This document shows, one piece after another, positions 20,243-32,277 of a stretch of DNA of 64,000 nucleotides. The notes beneath the pieces were generated by a model. The model saw only the letters and a program-made list of their open reading frames with translations. It had not been told where the DNA came from and searched no databases. Where the stretch lies: assembly GCA_001931875.2 (NCBI GenBank), contig MSJH02000625.1, positions 124,001 to 188,000 on the forward strand, read 5' to 3'. The position numbers and the translations under genes are program-made. Within the stretch, counting starts at the first letter, position 1, and the number at the start of each line of letters is the position of its first letter. The DNA comes from Byssochlamys sp. IMV 00236 (taxonomy: Eukaryota; Ascomycota; Eurotiomycetes; Eurotiales; Thermoascaceae).

Positions 20243-21021
20243 ATGGCGTCCCAGGTTGCGTTCAAGAACCCGGCAACGGCTACGCTGCTTGAGCTGGTCA
20301 AGTCCCGTCGTACATACTACGCCTTGAAGCCGGAGAGTCCTGTCTCCGACTCTGTCATTGAGAAGATTGTCGAGGATTCTGTCCTCCACGTGCCCAGCTC
20401 GTTCAACACGCAGACCACACGTGTCTTGTTGCTCCTGAAGAAGGAACATGAGAAACTATGGGACATCACCATCGAGATCATGGAGGGCCTAGTGGCAGCA
20501 GGTACCATCCCGAAGGAAGCCTTTGAGCAAAGTACGAAGCCGAAGCTTGAAGGATTTCGGAATGGTTATGGCACGGTATGATGGCCATTTCCCGCGTGGT
20601 TTGCCGCAAATCCGGAAAAAAAAGCAGCTAATGTGTAGTAAAGGTGCTCTTCTTTGTGGACTTTGAGTCTCTAGCTCCCATCAAGGAGCAATTCAAGCTT
20701 TATGCGGACAAATTCGACCCATTTGCTGTTGAGTCAAACGGAATGTCCCAATACCTTGGTAAGTCCTGAGCTATGTCGTATCCATTCCTCAACAGTTTCA
20801 CTGACAAATTTATCCTAGTGTGGCTCGCCCTGGAGGCTGAAGGCTTCGGCGCCAACCTGCAGCACTACAGCCCATTGATCGACAGCAAGGTCCAGGAACA
20901 GTGGGGCATTCCAGCATCGTGGAAACTCGATGCGCAGCTTGTGTTTGGTACTCCTGTCAGCCCTCCAGGAGAGAAGACATTTGCGCCCCTTGAGAATCGC
21001 CTCAAGGTCTTCGGAAAGTAA
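20243..21021 (+). CDS. Nitroreductase family protein (Frm2/Hbn1-like)
   Basis: Three exons, 20243-20575, 20644-20758 and 20819-21021, give 216 aa. The protein matches the small fungal nitroreductases related to yeast Frm2 and Hbn1, FMN enzymes using NAD(P)H. It starts with LLELVKSRRTYYALKPES (flavin-binding arginines), then HVPSSFNTQTTR. After intron 1 come VLFFVDFESLAPIKEQF and FAVESNGMSQY, and after intron 2 WLALEAEGFGANLQHYSPLID, WGIPASWKLDAQLVFGTP. Family length (about 200-215) agrees. It is probably cytosolic, with roles suggested in lipid signalling and redox stress in yeast. The ATG at 20243 gives MASQVAFKNP; an in-frame ATG at 20219 is less likely. Confidence 0.9.
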
Positions 21022-21171
21022 TCCGGAGGGTCATTCAAGGTCAAAGGCCACATGTATATAGATTGCGCCTTGATGGCATGCTGATGTCTTCGAAATATTT
21101 CATAGACAGCTAGACTTATGCTTTATGAGAAATCATCTAGCCTGATTACATGTAATGCTGCTGGGCACGAT

Positions 21172-22112
21172 TCAAGTAAAGTGTGACACTGGACGCTCTT
21201 GTTTCACACCATCTATCCACATATCAACCTTTTCGTTGTAGAAGGCAACGCGTCCTCTGATATCTGCACTTTCTGGTGTCGGGTTCTTGTACCACCAGAG
21301 CAGATTCTTGATCTTTTTCGTAGGGTGTTCGACATCAAAGTAACTCGCATCGCCCTAGAAGCCGATACATATCGTAAGAGGTCGGAAGGGTGCAACACAG
21401 AGGCTGGGGGAAGGGGGAGAAGGCTAACCTTATATGGGCATGAAGTTGTAAGCTGCGAAGGTGTAACGAGATCAAGACGGATATCCGTCATGGGAATGTA
21501 TGCGCGCGTTGGAAGTCCCGTCTCATACAACAACCGCGCTTTCACGGTATTCGCAACTTCGATGCCCTCTATTTCGACACGGATGTGTTTCGATGTCTCC
21601 AGGATGTCGATTCTCTGCTCATGGTTAGTATGAAAATCCAAGTGTTTCCGATAAGATAGGGCAAGGGGGGAACCTTATATGGGTCTTTCGGATGCACGTA
21701 TATCCTTTCATCTTCCTCAAACCACGCATCAGCCTTACTAAAGATGACTTTAACAGAGTCCTGGAAGGGTCCAGCGTGGAAGACAGTCACGGCATTTTCC
21801 GCGACGCGATCATCAACCACGAGATCATATACTCGCTCTGAGTCTGTCGCCCCAGGCTTTTCATTCTTAAGATACTCCAGGCGGACATCGAGTTTCTGGA
21901 AGTAGTAGGTCGGATAGTATGCGTGTTCCCAACTGCATAGAATTAGTATGTATAGACCAAATCATCAACAGATCGTCATCATCGGGTTCCATCTCAACAT
22001 ACACCAGTTTGGCTTTCTTTGCATCTACCACAAACTTTCCGTTGAACAGTACACGCACTCGCTTGTCAACGTCTTCCGAATAACCAGCGTATGGAAAAGG
22101 TCGCGATGCCAT
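21172..22112 (-). CDS. Double DUF427-domain protein
   Basis: Four exons, 22112-22003, 21932-21674, 21614-21429 and 21354-21172, give 245 aa. Two tandem DUF427 (PF04248) units are visible. The first, about residues 18-110, includes RVRVLFNGKFVVDAKKAKL and YYPTYYFQKLDVRLEYL. The second, about 125-240, includes HIRVEIEGIEVANTVKARLL, LPTRAYIPMTDIRLDLV, SYFDVEHP and LLWWYKNPTPESADIRGRVAFYNEKVDMWIDG. The domain is widespread in bacteria and fungi and its biochemical role is not established. No targeting signal is seen. It converges with the nitroreductase, whose stop is 150 bp away. Confidence 0.9.
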
Positions 22113-22705
22113 CGCTCATGAATCAAGAGCGATCTATCTGAAGAATATTCTGCGTAATCTGCTTGAGGAAAATGTACTATCGTGGTTTTTCTATGGTCAA
22201 AGGTGTGAATTTGTGATCATGTCAGAAACGCTCCACGGAGATCAATGGATGCGGGATGCGGGGAAGCTCACGCTCACGGCAGGCTTTATTAATCTTCCTA
22301 TTACGTCGGCAGACCTTGGAATTTCGGGCAAGGAGTCTCGACCACATTAAGAACACCACTAAGTATCTTAGACCGCTCTTTATATCATTGTTGTATCCCT
22401 AAAAAGATTAGAAGAGAATTGCACACTGTTCCGTCGAGTACTGCATTGCACAGGTACAACTAGTGGTGCCAGTAGTAGGTATACATCAAACTGGATAATG
22501 TATTCTTCTAACGAGACGTTTAGGTTAGTTTATGTTACTATCCTGCTCTAGATGTGCAAGTTCCACTGGAGTCTCTCTAAGGCCAGGGAAACCCCCGGAA
22601 AATATACCAAATAACGAAAAGTCGACAGAAAGTAAATGCACGCCTTGCCACCGAACCATAACTATGACATTTGGATACTTATTTCTGTAAAAATGTGAAT
22701 TGCGG
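22113..22705. other. Intergenic region, nothing recognised
   Basis: Promoter of the DUF427 gene and 3' flank of the next gene. No ORF or motif worth naming is seen. Confidence 0.4.
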
Positions 22706-24302
22706 CTAGAAACGATGATAAGAATAATGCTTAATATTCGCAAAGGGAGGTTTCCTGCTTATAGTTGACATCGTATCCTGCTGTCTGTCTGAATTTCGTT
22801 CTAGGTTGCCTCCCTGTTTTAATTGTTCCCGAGACGGTGAGCGTCGGATGGTTCTCTCCCTCGCAACAGGAGCGGCCGATGAGCGCTGTTGCTTTTCAGC
22901 GTGAAGAGCAGACAGAGGCGAGTGTCGATTCTCCAGGAGGACTCGTATGTTCAACATGCTACTTGAGGGGTTTGATAAGGCAAGGGCCTGGCCCATGTAA
23001 CGAATGCTTTCTGCTGCCAGAGGGAGACCTCCAAAATGCTTCCCGACCGGCGGTATATTTCGGTTAATGTAGCGTGAACCGGAACCAGGAGGCATGGTAG
23101 CTTGAGAGTTGGATCCACCACCCATACGTTTCCCCGTGCCAGATGCTGTTGAGTCATCGACGACGCCATCTGGGGATACCTGGGCATTGTTAGGATAGAA
23201 GATATAACTTCCAAAGGGGACTCACCTGGGACGAATATGTACTGCCAGGCATTACGACATAGTCTTCTAAAGATGAAGCTAATGTAGCGAAATTGAACCC
23301 TCTGCGGGACTGTATTGGTTCGAATTTCTGACCAACTTCATGACGGAAGTTGATCAATCGTTTCGTGAGTCGTTGATATCGGCGTAAATCCAACCACCAG
23401 GTAGGATAGTTACCAAACCACGCGTCTATGACCGGCTCTATCTCAAGAGAGAATTTGAGTCTACTGTCCAAGTGAGGTTTCTGGATCAGCATCACAAAAG
23501 TGAACTCCCTCGGAAGGCCTGACCGCTGCAACGCGTTCTCGGTCAGCGACCAAACGATCTTCCCATCGTTGACATGATATTCCTGATTGTCAGGGCTGTC
23601 CAAAGTGCGCAACGACCCCTGGATCTTCATCATTTCATACAGTTTGTACTGTGCTTTCAGGCCCCCAGATGGGCTCAACAAGGCAGTCACTGGGGCATTG
23701 GTGATACCAAAAGAGCTAGCCAAGTTGAAATTCCATTGAAGTGTCTCTGGAGAAACGGCACCGTAAATCAGATGGGGCGCGTACATCAAGAAACGTGGGT
23801 TTTCGCGCAAATGACGACCATCATTCATAATATCTCGCGGATGATGTTCAATACTGGCTGTGACTGTGGCAGCTTTAAATCGATGCGACTTGGAGTCGGA
23901 CGGGTGGAATACAAAGTTCACAGCTAGGAAATCAACGAAGTCGATATCCGCCTCCGAAATGATCGAGCTGGAGAAGTAGCCATGCTGCAGACGTTCCACA
24001 TTTGCTGATATATAAGCATCACCTGGTAGGTGTCTCTCATATATGCGTCTCCGGTTCACCAGCAATCGAGAGTTCGTCAGGTTTGGATCACCGTCCTGTG
24101 GCGCGATGGGACGCAACCCAATGCGATGCTGTGGCGCCGTGGGAGGTGTATTTGTCGTATTGTAGATTTTGGTTTTCATTCCATTCTCTTCAACCATCCT
24201 GCTGCTTTGACGAGGTTCATAGATAAGACCTCGTACGGCAGATTTCGTGATGGTAGCTCGAATGACCTCGCTGCCTTGCCCGTAACGTCTTCTGAATGAC
24301 AA
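22706..24302 (-). CDS. Uncharacterised fungal protein
   Basis: Two exons, 24302-23226 and 23179-22706, give 516 aa; the intron is GT..AG with a CTAAC branch site. Exon 1 codes for a compact globular part without membrane segments, with blocks such as FLAVNFVFHPSDSKSHRFK, TASIEHHPRDIMND, FLMYAPHLIYGAVSPETLQW and EIEPVIDAWFGNYPTWWLDL. Exon 2 is low-complexity: Gly/Ser/Pro-rich, then Arg-rich (RERTIRRSPSREQ), probably disordered. I do not recognise a domain. Similar immunoglobulin-like or lipocalin-like proteins of unknown role occur in many Eurotiales, but that is a guess. The 3' end could be spliced further. Confidence 0.6.
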
Positions 24303-25046
24303 TCTGCATCATCTTTAAACGGTTAAAAGGAGCGTTGGACGCAATACTTACGATACTAGAATCAATACATTATCAAAACTAGGGTGCATATGGTGTCCGA
24401 GATATAAATATCGACGCAGGATCGCCATGGCTGTCGACGGCGAGCAGCTGATGTGGACAAACCAAATGACTACTACTATCACCATACCATCGGCACGGGC
24501 TGCTCTAGTGGTCGATCATGATCCCATGACGGATCTTTGAGCGAGAATCCTGTAAACAAGCAGATCAGATCGACCCTTTCGTTCTACACGGATAGCCATG
24601 GGGGCGCTTGATCTGATGAGCTCAACAGAGAGAAGCCTCCGCGAGTCAGAGTAGTCTAGTCAGGTATGAAAGCAAGGACAAAAAAAACCCACGAGAAACC
24701 CATCTAAGTGTGGCAGTTAGTTAGTGGAGGGCTTAATTATATCATACTGTAGAACATTATTATTGTCGCGGCTCCACGCGCGGCAGAGAATTGACGATTC
24801 CTTCTCTTTTGTTCTTTAGCGTTGTTCAGACACCAGAGCTGACTGTCCGATCGACGTTCCAACTTACCTCGTTCATCATCGCCCTCCCATCGCGATCGCG
24901 ATCATCGCAGGGACACCTCGATCCTGTAAGATGGCTACTTGCTCGACCGACATCCTATCTGCCTCCTTTGTGTGGCCAGATCCCATGATTCCTGAAGCTG
25001 AGCGCTGCGACGCCTTCTCCGTCTTAGCTATTATGATCTCTGGCGG
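24303..25046. promoter_or_regulatory. Divergent intergenic region
   Basis: These 744 bp lie between two gene starts pointing apart, so both promoters are here. No gene or recognisable site is seen. Confidence 0.4.
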
Positions 25047-26442
25047 ATGATGGCCTACCAAGAAGACCGGTTTCCTTGGCGTCGAAGGCCGCTATCGACT
25101 TCAAGGGACCGCGTTTGTCCGCGCGTGATCTATCGCTGGCGCGCTCTCTTGATACTCATTACTGTGTTCTGTCTGCTTCTGTACAGAACGCCTACTCCGC
25201 CCCAGCGCAAGAACGATACCGGCGCCCGCCGGCCGCCTCCACTACATGATGTCGAAATAAAGCCGAGCTTCCTGTACCGGTCGCCCTTTCGGCAAAATCC
25301 AGACCTGGATTATGAATATAAGCTGTCCGAAGCGTTAAAGTCACTGGAGCAGACGGCTCTGGAAGATGGCAGCGATGTTGGTGCGACCAAGAAGATTTGG
25401 CAGATCATGCTGCAGGAAGGATCGAATACTAGAGATAGAAACCCATATTCCGTACTCTTCCAAGAGTATAACCCAGAATGGCCAACGACGGTATGTAGCT
25501 TCGCCACGTGAGCAAAGTGACCTTCCCTAGCCACAGCTAGATCACAAGTATTGGTAGATGACATCTATCGAACAGGTGGTGACAAGGGACTGGGCAATCG
25601 AGTTCATTAAGGGACCGCTTTCAACGGTTCCAGATCTATTGGAACTCTACAGCTCTTATCCCCACGATGTCATGCGCGCAGACCTTCTGCGATATCTTAT
25701 CCTCTGGTACCATGGTGGTTATTACGCCGACACCGATGTGTTTCCAGCTCGGACAATTTTGTCTTGTCCGTCACTGGAGCCTCTCTTTCAGCCTCTCTCG
25801 TCTTCTTACCGAAATAGGGCTTCTCTACAGCCAAATATCTCACTCGTTCTAGGGATCGAAATCGATGAACCGTACGCTTCGCCTACGTTGATGCGCGACT
25901 GGCATTGGAGCAGAAACTACGGCCTAATTCAGTACAACATGTATGCTCCCCGGCGCTTCAGTCCGCTCTTGAGACGGGCAATCGTCCGGGTCTTGGCCCA
26001 CACCAAAAGGCATAATTCTCGGAGGAAAACATTCCTGCGCCCCAGGTACGATGAAAGGACAACGTTGGAAGTCACGGGCCCTGGCGTTTTCACGGACGCG
26101 ATCCTGGACGTATTATCAGAGACCCTGCCACCTACACATCCTTTAGTTGAGACATCGGTCAGCGCAGATTCCGGCATAGGGGATCTCAGGTCTCATGCGG
26201 ATACAGTGCAAAGGCGCGTGACTTGGGCGGCATTCCACAGGTTGAAACATCCACTCTGGATCGATGCGTCTGAGGCTGCACCAGGCAGGGAGATGGGCGG
26301 TCTCTTGGTCCTACCGGTAAGTGTATGGGGAAATGGTCAAAGGCATAGTGAAGCCGAGTGGTTCGATAGTCCGCACGCCTGTATTAACCACCAGTTTGGG
26401 CGCTCCTGGAAAAAAGGCTGGTGGGAGTATTTTTTTGGTTGA
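25047..26442 (+). CDS. OCH1-like glycosyltransferase (GT32, DXD sugar-binding)
   Basis: Two exons, 25047-25490 and 25558-26442, give 442 aa. It is a type II Golgi membrane protein by design: a basic cytosolic tail, one membrane segment (about residues 31-46, WRALLILITVFCLLLY), a Pro-rich stem, and a lumenal catalytic domain. The Gly_transf_sug signature is clear: DLLRYLILWYHGGYYADTDV with the metal-binding DTD at 206-208, then TGPGVFTDAI and a C-terminal HQFGRSWKKGWW. Family enzymes such as Och1 add alpha-1,6-mannose to N-glycans. The exact linkage made here cannot be stated. The acceptor at 25557 is preferred because stops lie in the alternative frames. It probably joins MTSIEQ directly to the preceding PTT. 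Confidence 0.88.
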
Positions 26443-26849
26443 ATCGCTACGATGTACTATTCTCACTGAATTATTATATTGAATTATGTGCGACTATGAA
26501 ACTGGCCTGGAGAACCTCACTCTAGGCTGGCCAACCAGCATCACGGTAGTAGTGCGATACCTCTCTGATTATATTCACTTGCAATTACGAACCATGGCGC
26601 AAGCGGGAACATCTCCAGGCGCCTTGCCAATTATATTGATTCCCCGTTTCGCATCATCTAGGCCGAGCTTCTCCGCATGGGGGAAAGACGCCGTTCGAAC
26701 CCCCGCGATCCCCCGCATTCCCCGATCTGACTATGGGGATTTTGACTGATTTACATTAGCCGACCATGGCTTCGTCCTTTTGTTCTCTCCAGCTTTGCGC
26801 CGTCGTTGTCCTCACTGCAGACAGCATTCTCCCTTGATCTATACAAGGG
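26443..26849. other. Intergenic region, nothing recognised
   Basis: Only an unconvincing ORF (26486-26749) is present, without family features. It holds the 3' flank of the glycosyltransferase. Confidence 0.4.
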
Positions 26850-27209
26850 CTAATCCAATAGCTCAGTCATTACTGTGGTTTCAGATTTCCCGACGAACTC
26901 CTGCAGGATGAGGGCACAATGACCTATATCAGGCGGAACGTGCAGCGATAATGTCAAGCCGACCAGATCCTTGGTGAGCATGGATCCCTGAGCCCCATCC
27001 AGAATTACCGTCATTCTCTTCCTTGTACTACTGGTGATACCTCCGTCCCATGGTCCATTCATAAATTGTTTGCTGACTGGTCTTTGCCGGCCATAAAGTG
27101 AAAATTGTCGAAGTAAGTTGCGCCATCGTCTGCGGACAGTGGTGGATGACGGATTCTGACCGTGTGCAACTTTGAGGAAACCATGTAAAATGTAAGCACA
27201 GATCTCCAT
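26850..27209 (-). pseudogene. Possible fragment of a DUF3435 (FluG-type) ORF
   Basis: An open frame of 119 codons reads WRNLLRQFSLYGRQRPVSKQ, FMNGPWDGG, then DLVGLTLSLHVPPDIGH and LILQEFVGKSE. The order of basic residues, SKQ..N.P and the DLVGLTLSLH.P..I.H segment faintly resembles DUF3435 proteins, which are tyrosine-recombinase-like and common as decayed copies in Aspergillus. It has no flanking exons and ends at a stop, so it would be a remnant. It lies where the first exon of the adjacent regulator should be. The assignment is weak. Confidence 0.25.
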
Positions 27210-27217
27210 GATAAGTT

Positions 27218-29338
27218 ATGAAAGGTGGTCTTGGACTGATAGAAGCTTCCTTTGCGTTCGATCTATTAGGCGATGACAGTGGAACAACATGTCAGCGCTG
27301 TCTCAAAGCAGGCCAGGAGTGCGTGCGCCATCCACGAAGAGTGAAGTTTCGACATGGCTCGACGGCGAAATACGACTCGGAGTTCTCGCGAGATCAGATA
27401 TGGATGAACCCGTCGGCTAATGGTAGAGTTCCCGTATCACCTCTACTCTCCTAAAATTGCATTGGCTTGGTAACAGCCTTGGTCTAACGTGATTGTGTTT
27501 TCCAGGGACAACTAGCTTCGATTTCATAGATGAGACGCCGGATCTGGTGGCCTTCTATCGGCGAGACTCGCTCGTAGTATATTCCCAAGGCTCAGATTAC
27601 GAAGGGAAAAGCGCATCACCATCCTCCGAGATCGAATCGTATCCGCCATCTACCAACGTACCAACAACATTCCCACTGCTGCCTACAAATGGATCAACTA
27701 TCTTCTCTTCAGAATCGTCGGGCTCCCTACGAGACATCTACGGCGATGTTCTATCGCCAGAAAGCACTCAATTGGGCATCTCTCAGGCGGCCATGTGGTG
27801 CCATCCATCAAGCACAGCTAAGGTTTCCCAGCAATCACAGGCCACAGCAACGTCTCCTGGTAAGCCCTTCTCGTTTCATTAACACTGGCAGATCACTTCT
27901 AAGATTTTTGTCACTGTCAGAGAACACAGGTTCCTTCAAATCGCCACTCCCCACAAGTTCGCGCTACGACCGTTCGCATAGTTTATTTCCTCCATTATTT
28001 GTCCAAGAGGATTCGATTTGGCCGAACTTGGATGTGGAGCAAGCATGTCTATTGAGATATTTTATTGAGAACCTGGCAAGATGGGTATGGCACCTTATGC
28101 GCGAAAATCGAACTGCGTCGTCCGTTTTGCCCACGCTCGAAATCTACTGACTTGAAGATCGACTTCTATAGTTTGATCTTTGCGATCCCGAACGGCATTT
28201 CACAAGAGCTGTGCCGCAGAAGGCTTGCACGTGTCCACCATTACTGAACGCAATTCTTTCGGCATCCGCGAGGCATCTCTGTACGCTCCCGAAACATTGC
28301 CGCGCCGCAGTTATGATCAAGTATAGCCTTCCACGTATTATGAGATTCGGTGAAGAAACCGCACTGTATTATCATAGCAAATGCATATCGCAGATGAGGT
28401 CACTTTCCCACGACCCTGATGCCCTCATGGACGAGAACTTATTGGCCGCCGTGGTAATTCTGCGCTTCTACGAAGAAATAGACGGTATGTACTCGGATAT
28501 AGCTTCCTTGTTCTCACCGGTCCTAACTTGACATCCAGCTCCGTTAGGAGGCCTGTCTGGAGAGACCGCCCTCCGCGGCCTTCAAGTGTTCATAGAAGCG
28601 CAAGCCGCATCCGCATTTACTGGAAATGGACTCCGGCAAATGGCATTCTGGGTGGGCGTTCGTCAGGAGATCCACATGGCATTTTTGCAACAGCGGTCAT
28701 TCCGCCTCCCTCTCACATTCTGCGATAGCTATCGATCTTGGGAACCAGCTCCAGATCATATATGGGCTAACCGCTTGATTATATTCTGTGCCGACGTTCT
28801 TCAGTTTTGTTTCAACGACACCTCCACAAAGGATCACGCTCGATATGAGGAACTAATTGACTTTCCACGAAAATGGCTCAAGTACCATCCGCGGTCCTTT
28901 GCACCGACATATTACCGTGAGCCTGACAGGTCTAAAAATGAAGTACTCCCTCAGCTTTGGTATGCTGAGGATTTCCACATCGCAGGCATCCAGCATATGA
29001 TTCTCGCTATGATATTGCTTACCGTGTATAAACCCAACGTCCCGCGATTGGGCCTAGGCCAGCGCGAGGCAATGATTGTCATGGATTCGAATATCAAATC
29101 AATGGTCCTGGAAATTTGTGGAATAGCCGTATCGAACAGACAATGCCCACCTTCCCTCCTAACCGCCACGATCGCCATCACCATGTGCGGTGACCGGTTC
29201 ACAGATGCCCATGAACAGCAGGCCCTGCTTGATGTGCTCATCGAAACGGATCAAGACAATGCGTGGCCCACAGCTTCCATGCAAGCAAACCTGAAAAAGG
29301 CATGGGGATGGGAACGATCATCTTCCACGACCACATAG
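27218..29338 (+). CDS. Zn2Cys6 transcription factor with the first half of the zinc cluster not found
   Basis: The exons seen are 27218(or 27271)-27422, 27506-27859, 27921-28084, 28172-28484 and 28539-29338, about 611 aa from the ATG at 27218. The second half of a zinc cluster is present (CQRCLKAGQEC). The sequence in front, after a good acceptor TTCGATCTATTAG (ending 27270), would complete a Cys-Asp-Asp junction. The expected CxxCRxRxxKC exon is not found upstream. The rest is a full Fungal_trans_2 regulator: ACLLRYFIENLARW|FDLCDPERHF, PPLLNAILSASARHL, and the long C-terminal domain to WGWERSS. Without the missing exon the protein could not bind DNA normally. It may therefore be broken, or its first exon may lie further away. 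Confidence 0.75.
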
Positions 29339-29689
29339 TAAAAGCGAGCTTGTCAATTTGGGATGTGGGAAGTAGTATGAATGTGATGTTCATAGGTGCT
29401 GGAAATTCTGGACATGAAAGCTTCGGTTCTTATCGTTTGCATATATAGGTCGGCGCAGGCAGTTCTTGGCATATAGCATATTCATGGCATGTAGGAAGTC
29501 TGATTGAACCATATGTGCATATTCCATCTGTAGGAGGTGAGGATGTGGCCCTGAGCCTTCTCCGGTATACGTTATGTTTCATCTCTTGGGACCTGCATAT
29601 TCATGCGAGCATATACTCATCATATTGGAAGTTGTATTCGGTAACGTTCATTATTTCCGTCTACTTTCGTTTCTGGGCTATCCAAGAGC
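29339..29689. other. Convergent 3' flanks
   Basis: AT-rich stretch between the stop of the regulator and the stop of the esterase. Nothing is recognised. Confidence 0.4.
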
Positions 29690-30881
29690 TCAACCCCAGT
29701 AAGTCGCGTACTGGCTTGTCCCATTAACGACTGCAACAAATTGTTCCGCGATCCCTGCATGGATGGACTGCGTGGGGTGCAACTCATCCCACCAAAAAAA
29801 GTTATTATTACTAGGCAGGTTCTCGCAGCCGTGATGATTCCCGCCGCAATGTCGAAGATACCCTGTGACATTTGCTGGCGAGTTTAGGTACTTGTCTGCG
29901 TTATGATACATATCGGTGATCTGCAAATTCCTGTCAGGTCTAATTTATTTCGCAGAGGTGAAGCTAATGCTTGTTTTCTTACCAAGGAATTGGTATCCAT
30001 GATAGCAAAATGTGCTCCTGGATACCGGTTGGCAATCAGGAGTTCGTATGGCGTCTTATACTTATAGACATCATTTGTCATCAGCATATGTTCCTGCATA
30101 CGATAGCTGACTTCAGTGATGTTTTTCGGTTTGTGAATCCAGTAATGGTCAGATCCGACACCACCATTTTCAGGCGTCGCAAACAGCGGAGCCAGTTGCA
30201 TCGGTGAGCTGTTCATAAGGACAAAAAACCGTCCTCCATTCTGGTAGATCTTGTCGAAGACCTGGTAGATGCATTCCACGTAATCCGGGATTGTTTTCCC
30301 GCGGATTTCCGCATCGTCCAGAAATCCGCCTACGCCTAGGTCGTTTCCCCCGAGCCAGACCGCGTAAGCAGTTTCCAATGGCGGGATATTGAGGAACTGC
30401 TCCCCATCGGAGGTGATGTGGTTACTATCTGCGACGTAGGCGGGAATAGAATATTCCATTATGGATGGGAAGTCGGCATTGATCGTTGAGTACCAACGAG
30501 GTGTGATCTTGTTGGAGCAGACGGCTCCGTTGACGGCATAATTATAGAGGTTTACACCGGTATCGTTCGCCACCAGTCGGGGCCAGATGTATCCTCCCGA
30601 GGATGTATTGTTGTTCTTGCAGAGGTGGTCTATGTCAGCGTAATGACCACAATGGGGGGTGCATATTGCCTCCAACATACTATAGGCTCTACCCAGCCAA
30701 CCGGAGGTGCTTCCCCATTGTGATCCTCGAAGTATTTCAGTCTGCTTTCATCGGTATAGCTATCCCCGAAAGCGACCAGGCTCGTGAAACTGAAAGTTTT
30801 CCATGCAGCGGAAAAATCCGCCGCTACGAGCGCTGAGTGTAGAACCAAGGCAGGCAGGAAGAGAGATAAGGAACGTTTCAT
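29690..30881 (-). CDS. Secreted GDSL/SGNH esterase, CE16-like
   Basis: Three exons, 30881-30681, 30615-29983 and 29920-29690, give 354 aa. A signal peptide (MKRSLSLFLPALVLHSALVA, about 20 residues) leads into an SGNH hydrolase. Block I is LVAFGDSYTD (Ser41), block II NYAVNGAVCSN, block III AVWLGGNDLG and block V WWDELHPT with the catalytic Asp and His. The overall layout (FSFTSLVAFGDSYTD near the start, YIWPRLVANDTGVNLYNYAVNGAVC) resembles fungal CE16 acetylesterases, which remove acetyl groups from xylo-oligosaccharides. This would fit the GH11 xylanase and GH2 mannosidase in the same window. The exon 2/3 acceptor after TTTGCAG was chosen because an earlier AG brings a stop. Confidence 0.87.
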
Positions 30882-32277
30882 TGTCGCGTAGAGGTTGAGA
30901 ATGAGCGACTTGGATTGTCAAACGAATAGTAAATAGAGTGAGATGAGCCCCAGTGCATTTGCTTCCGCATTCTCTTTCATCAGAGAAAACAGAAGCCTTC
31001 CCTCCAGAGGTCTATCCTCGTTATATCTGATCCTCATCACCGCCCATCGCTTCGTTGCGCTCATGTGTCGATCTTTTGCTAGTAAGTTTCAATGGTATCA
31101 TTCTTAGTTTGCATACTACTCTGAGAGTTATTGTATGTAACCAAACGAGAAGCGGGAACTATTAGGTATCTAGTCCCTAATATCCCACTCAGGAACATAC
31201 TCAGGGTTGGATTTTAGCATGGGACGGATCGACGATCACCGTGCTATATGGGGGCCTCGAGATGAGGTTATACGCAGACCTACCAATCAGCGGATTCAAC
31301 GGCTCCCTTCTGCGGTGCAACGACGGCACAGCATGAGCACACGATGTCCGACGAGGCTGCGAGCGGCCGAACGAAGGACCCTTGGGCCGTTCGTGTTAAA
31401 TCGCTGGGTAGAGAGCCGATCTCCCGTATCTGCTCTCAGGGTTTCCTCTGGATGATCGATAAACAGTTTGCTTTTTCTGGCGAGACCAATACAAGTCAAG
31501 TACCCAGTCGATCTGACAACTCGGCCCGGGCTTTGCTCCACTTGAATAAGTATTGCTGCCCTCGACCCGAAAGATCACCGCAGGCTAAATGAGACGAAAA
31601 AGAGAACATCCGGCAAGCTAGAGATCTGGTTCTGCACTTATTAGTCGATCTCTTGCAGAATATGCTCGATACTGATAAAGAGGACTTCGAGCGTCATCCG
31701 AGCACGGATAGTGTAGTGACTAACTATATATTTGTGAGGCTCCTCATGCCGCTCATGCAGGTCGCAGCAACATATACACTGATCAACTAAACGGATTTCG
31801 AGGATATACTGTTCTTTCCTCCAAGTTTATGATAAAGCAGGGGAGGATAGCCATGTTTGATGTTCAACTGAATCGCTTTGCGTGAGATGAAATGAACTGA
31901 AATGAAAGGAAGAACGAGGCTGGGATAGAATCTGCTGACTCAGCATCTGTTCCGCAACGCCGCCAAACCTCAAGCCTATATCATCTGGCCTCATCGAGCG
32001 ATCTGAATTGCTATGGAATTAGAGTACTTCTAGGCAGATTGTTCTGCTATTCTATTTTTCTAGTTGACTTCCTTTTTTGTATTTATTTGATTCTTCAAGA
32101 AGGTCCAAGTCGTTGCCCGTCAGCGACCATCGAGCCAGTTATCTGTTTCTCGCGTTTTTGTCCGCCTCTGAGGAAGCTCATAAAATAGCTCGCTCGATTT
32201 GTGCCTGCTTTTTTTATATATTGCCATTCCCCCTGCTCAAATGATCGCATGGCCGAATTCTGCTCATCTTGTCTAAA
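30882..32277. other. Divergent intergenic region, nothing recognised
   Basis: About 1.4 kb separates two divergent starts. Overlapping short ORFs at 31200-31600 on both strands show no family features. Bases 31080-31200 and 31990-32100 are AT-rich. A TATATA-containing segment lies at 32215-32221, about 60 bp before the gpi14 start. Confidence 0.4.

Noticed and set aside
26690..26720. GTTCGAACCC resembling a tRNA B box
   Set aside because: No matching acceptor, D or anticodon arms can be folded around it.
1..31000. A secondary-metabolite gene cluster
   Set aside because: Regulators, a monooxygenase and a dehydrogenase are present, but no intact backbone enzyme (PKS, NRPS, terpene cyclase or DMAT synthase) was found.
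31207..31592. Overlapping ORFs on both strands between the esterase and gpi14
   Set aside because: No start context, introns or family similarity; probably chance frames in a GC-richer patch.
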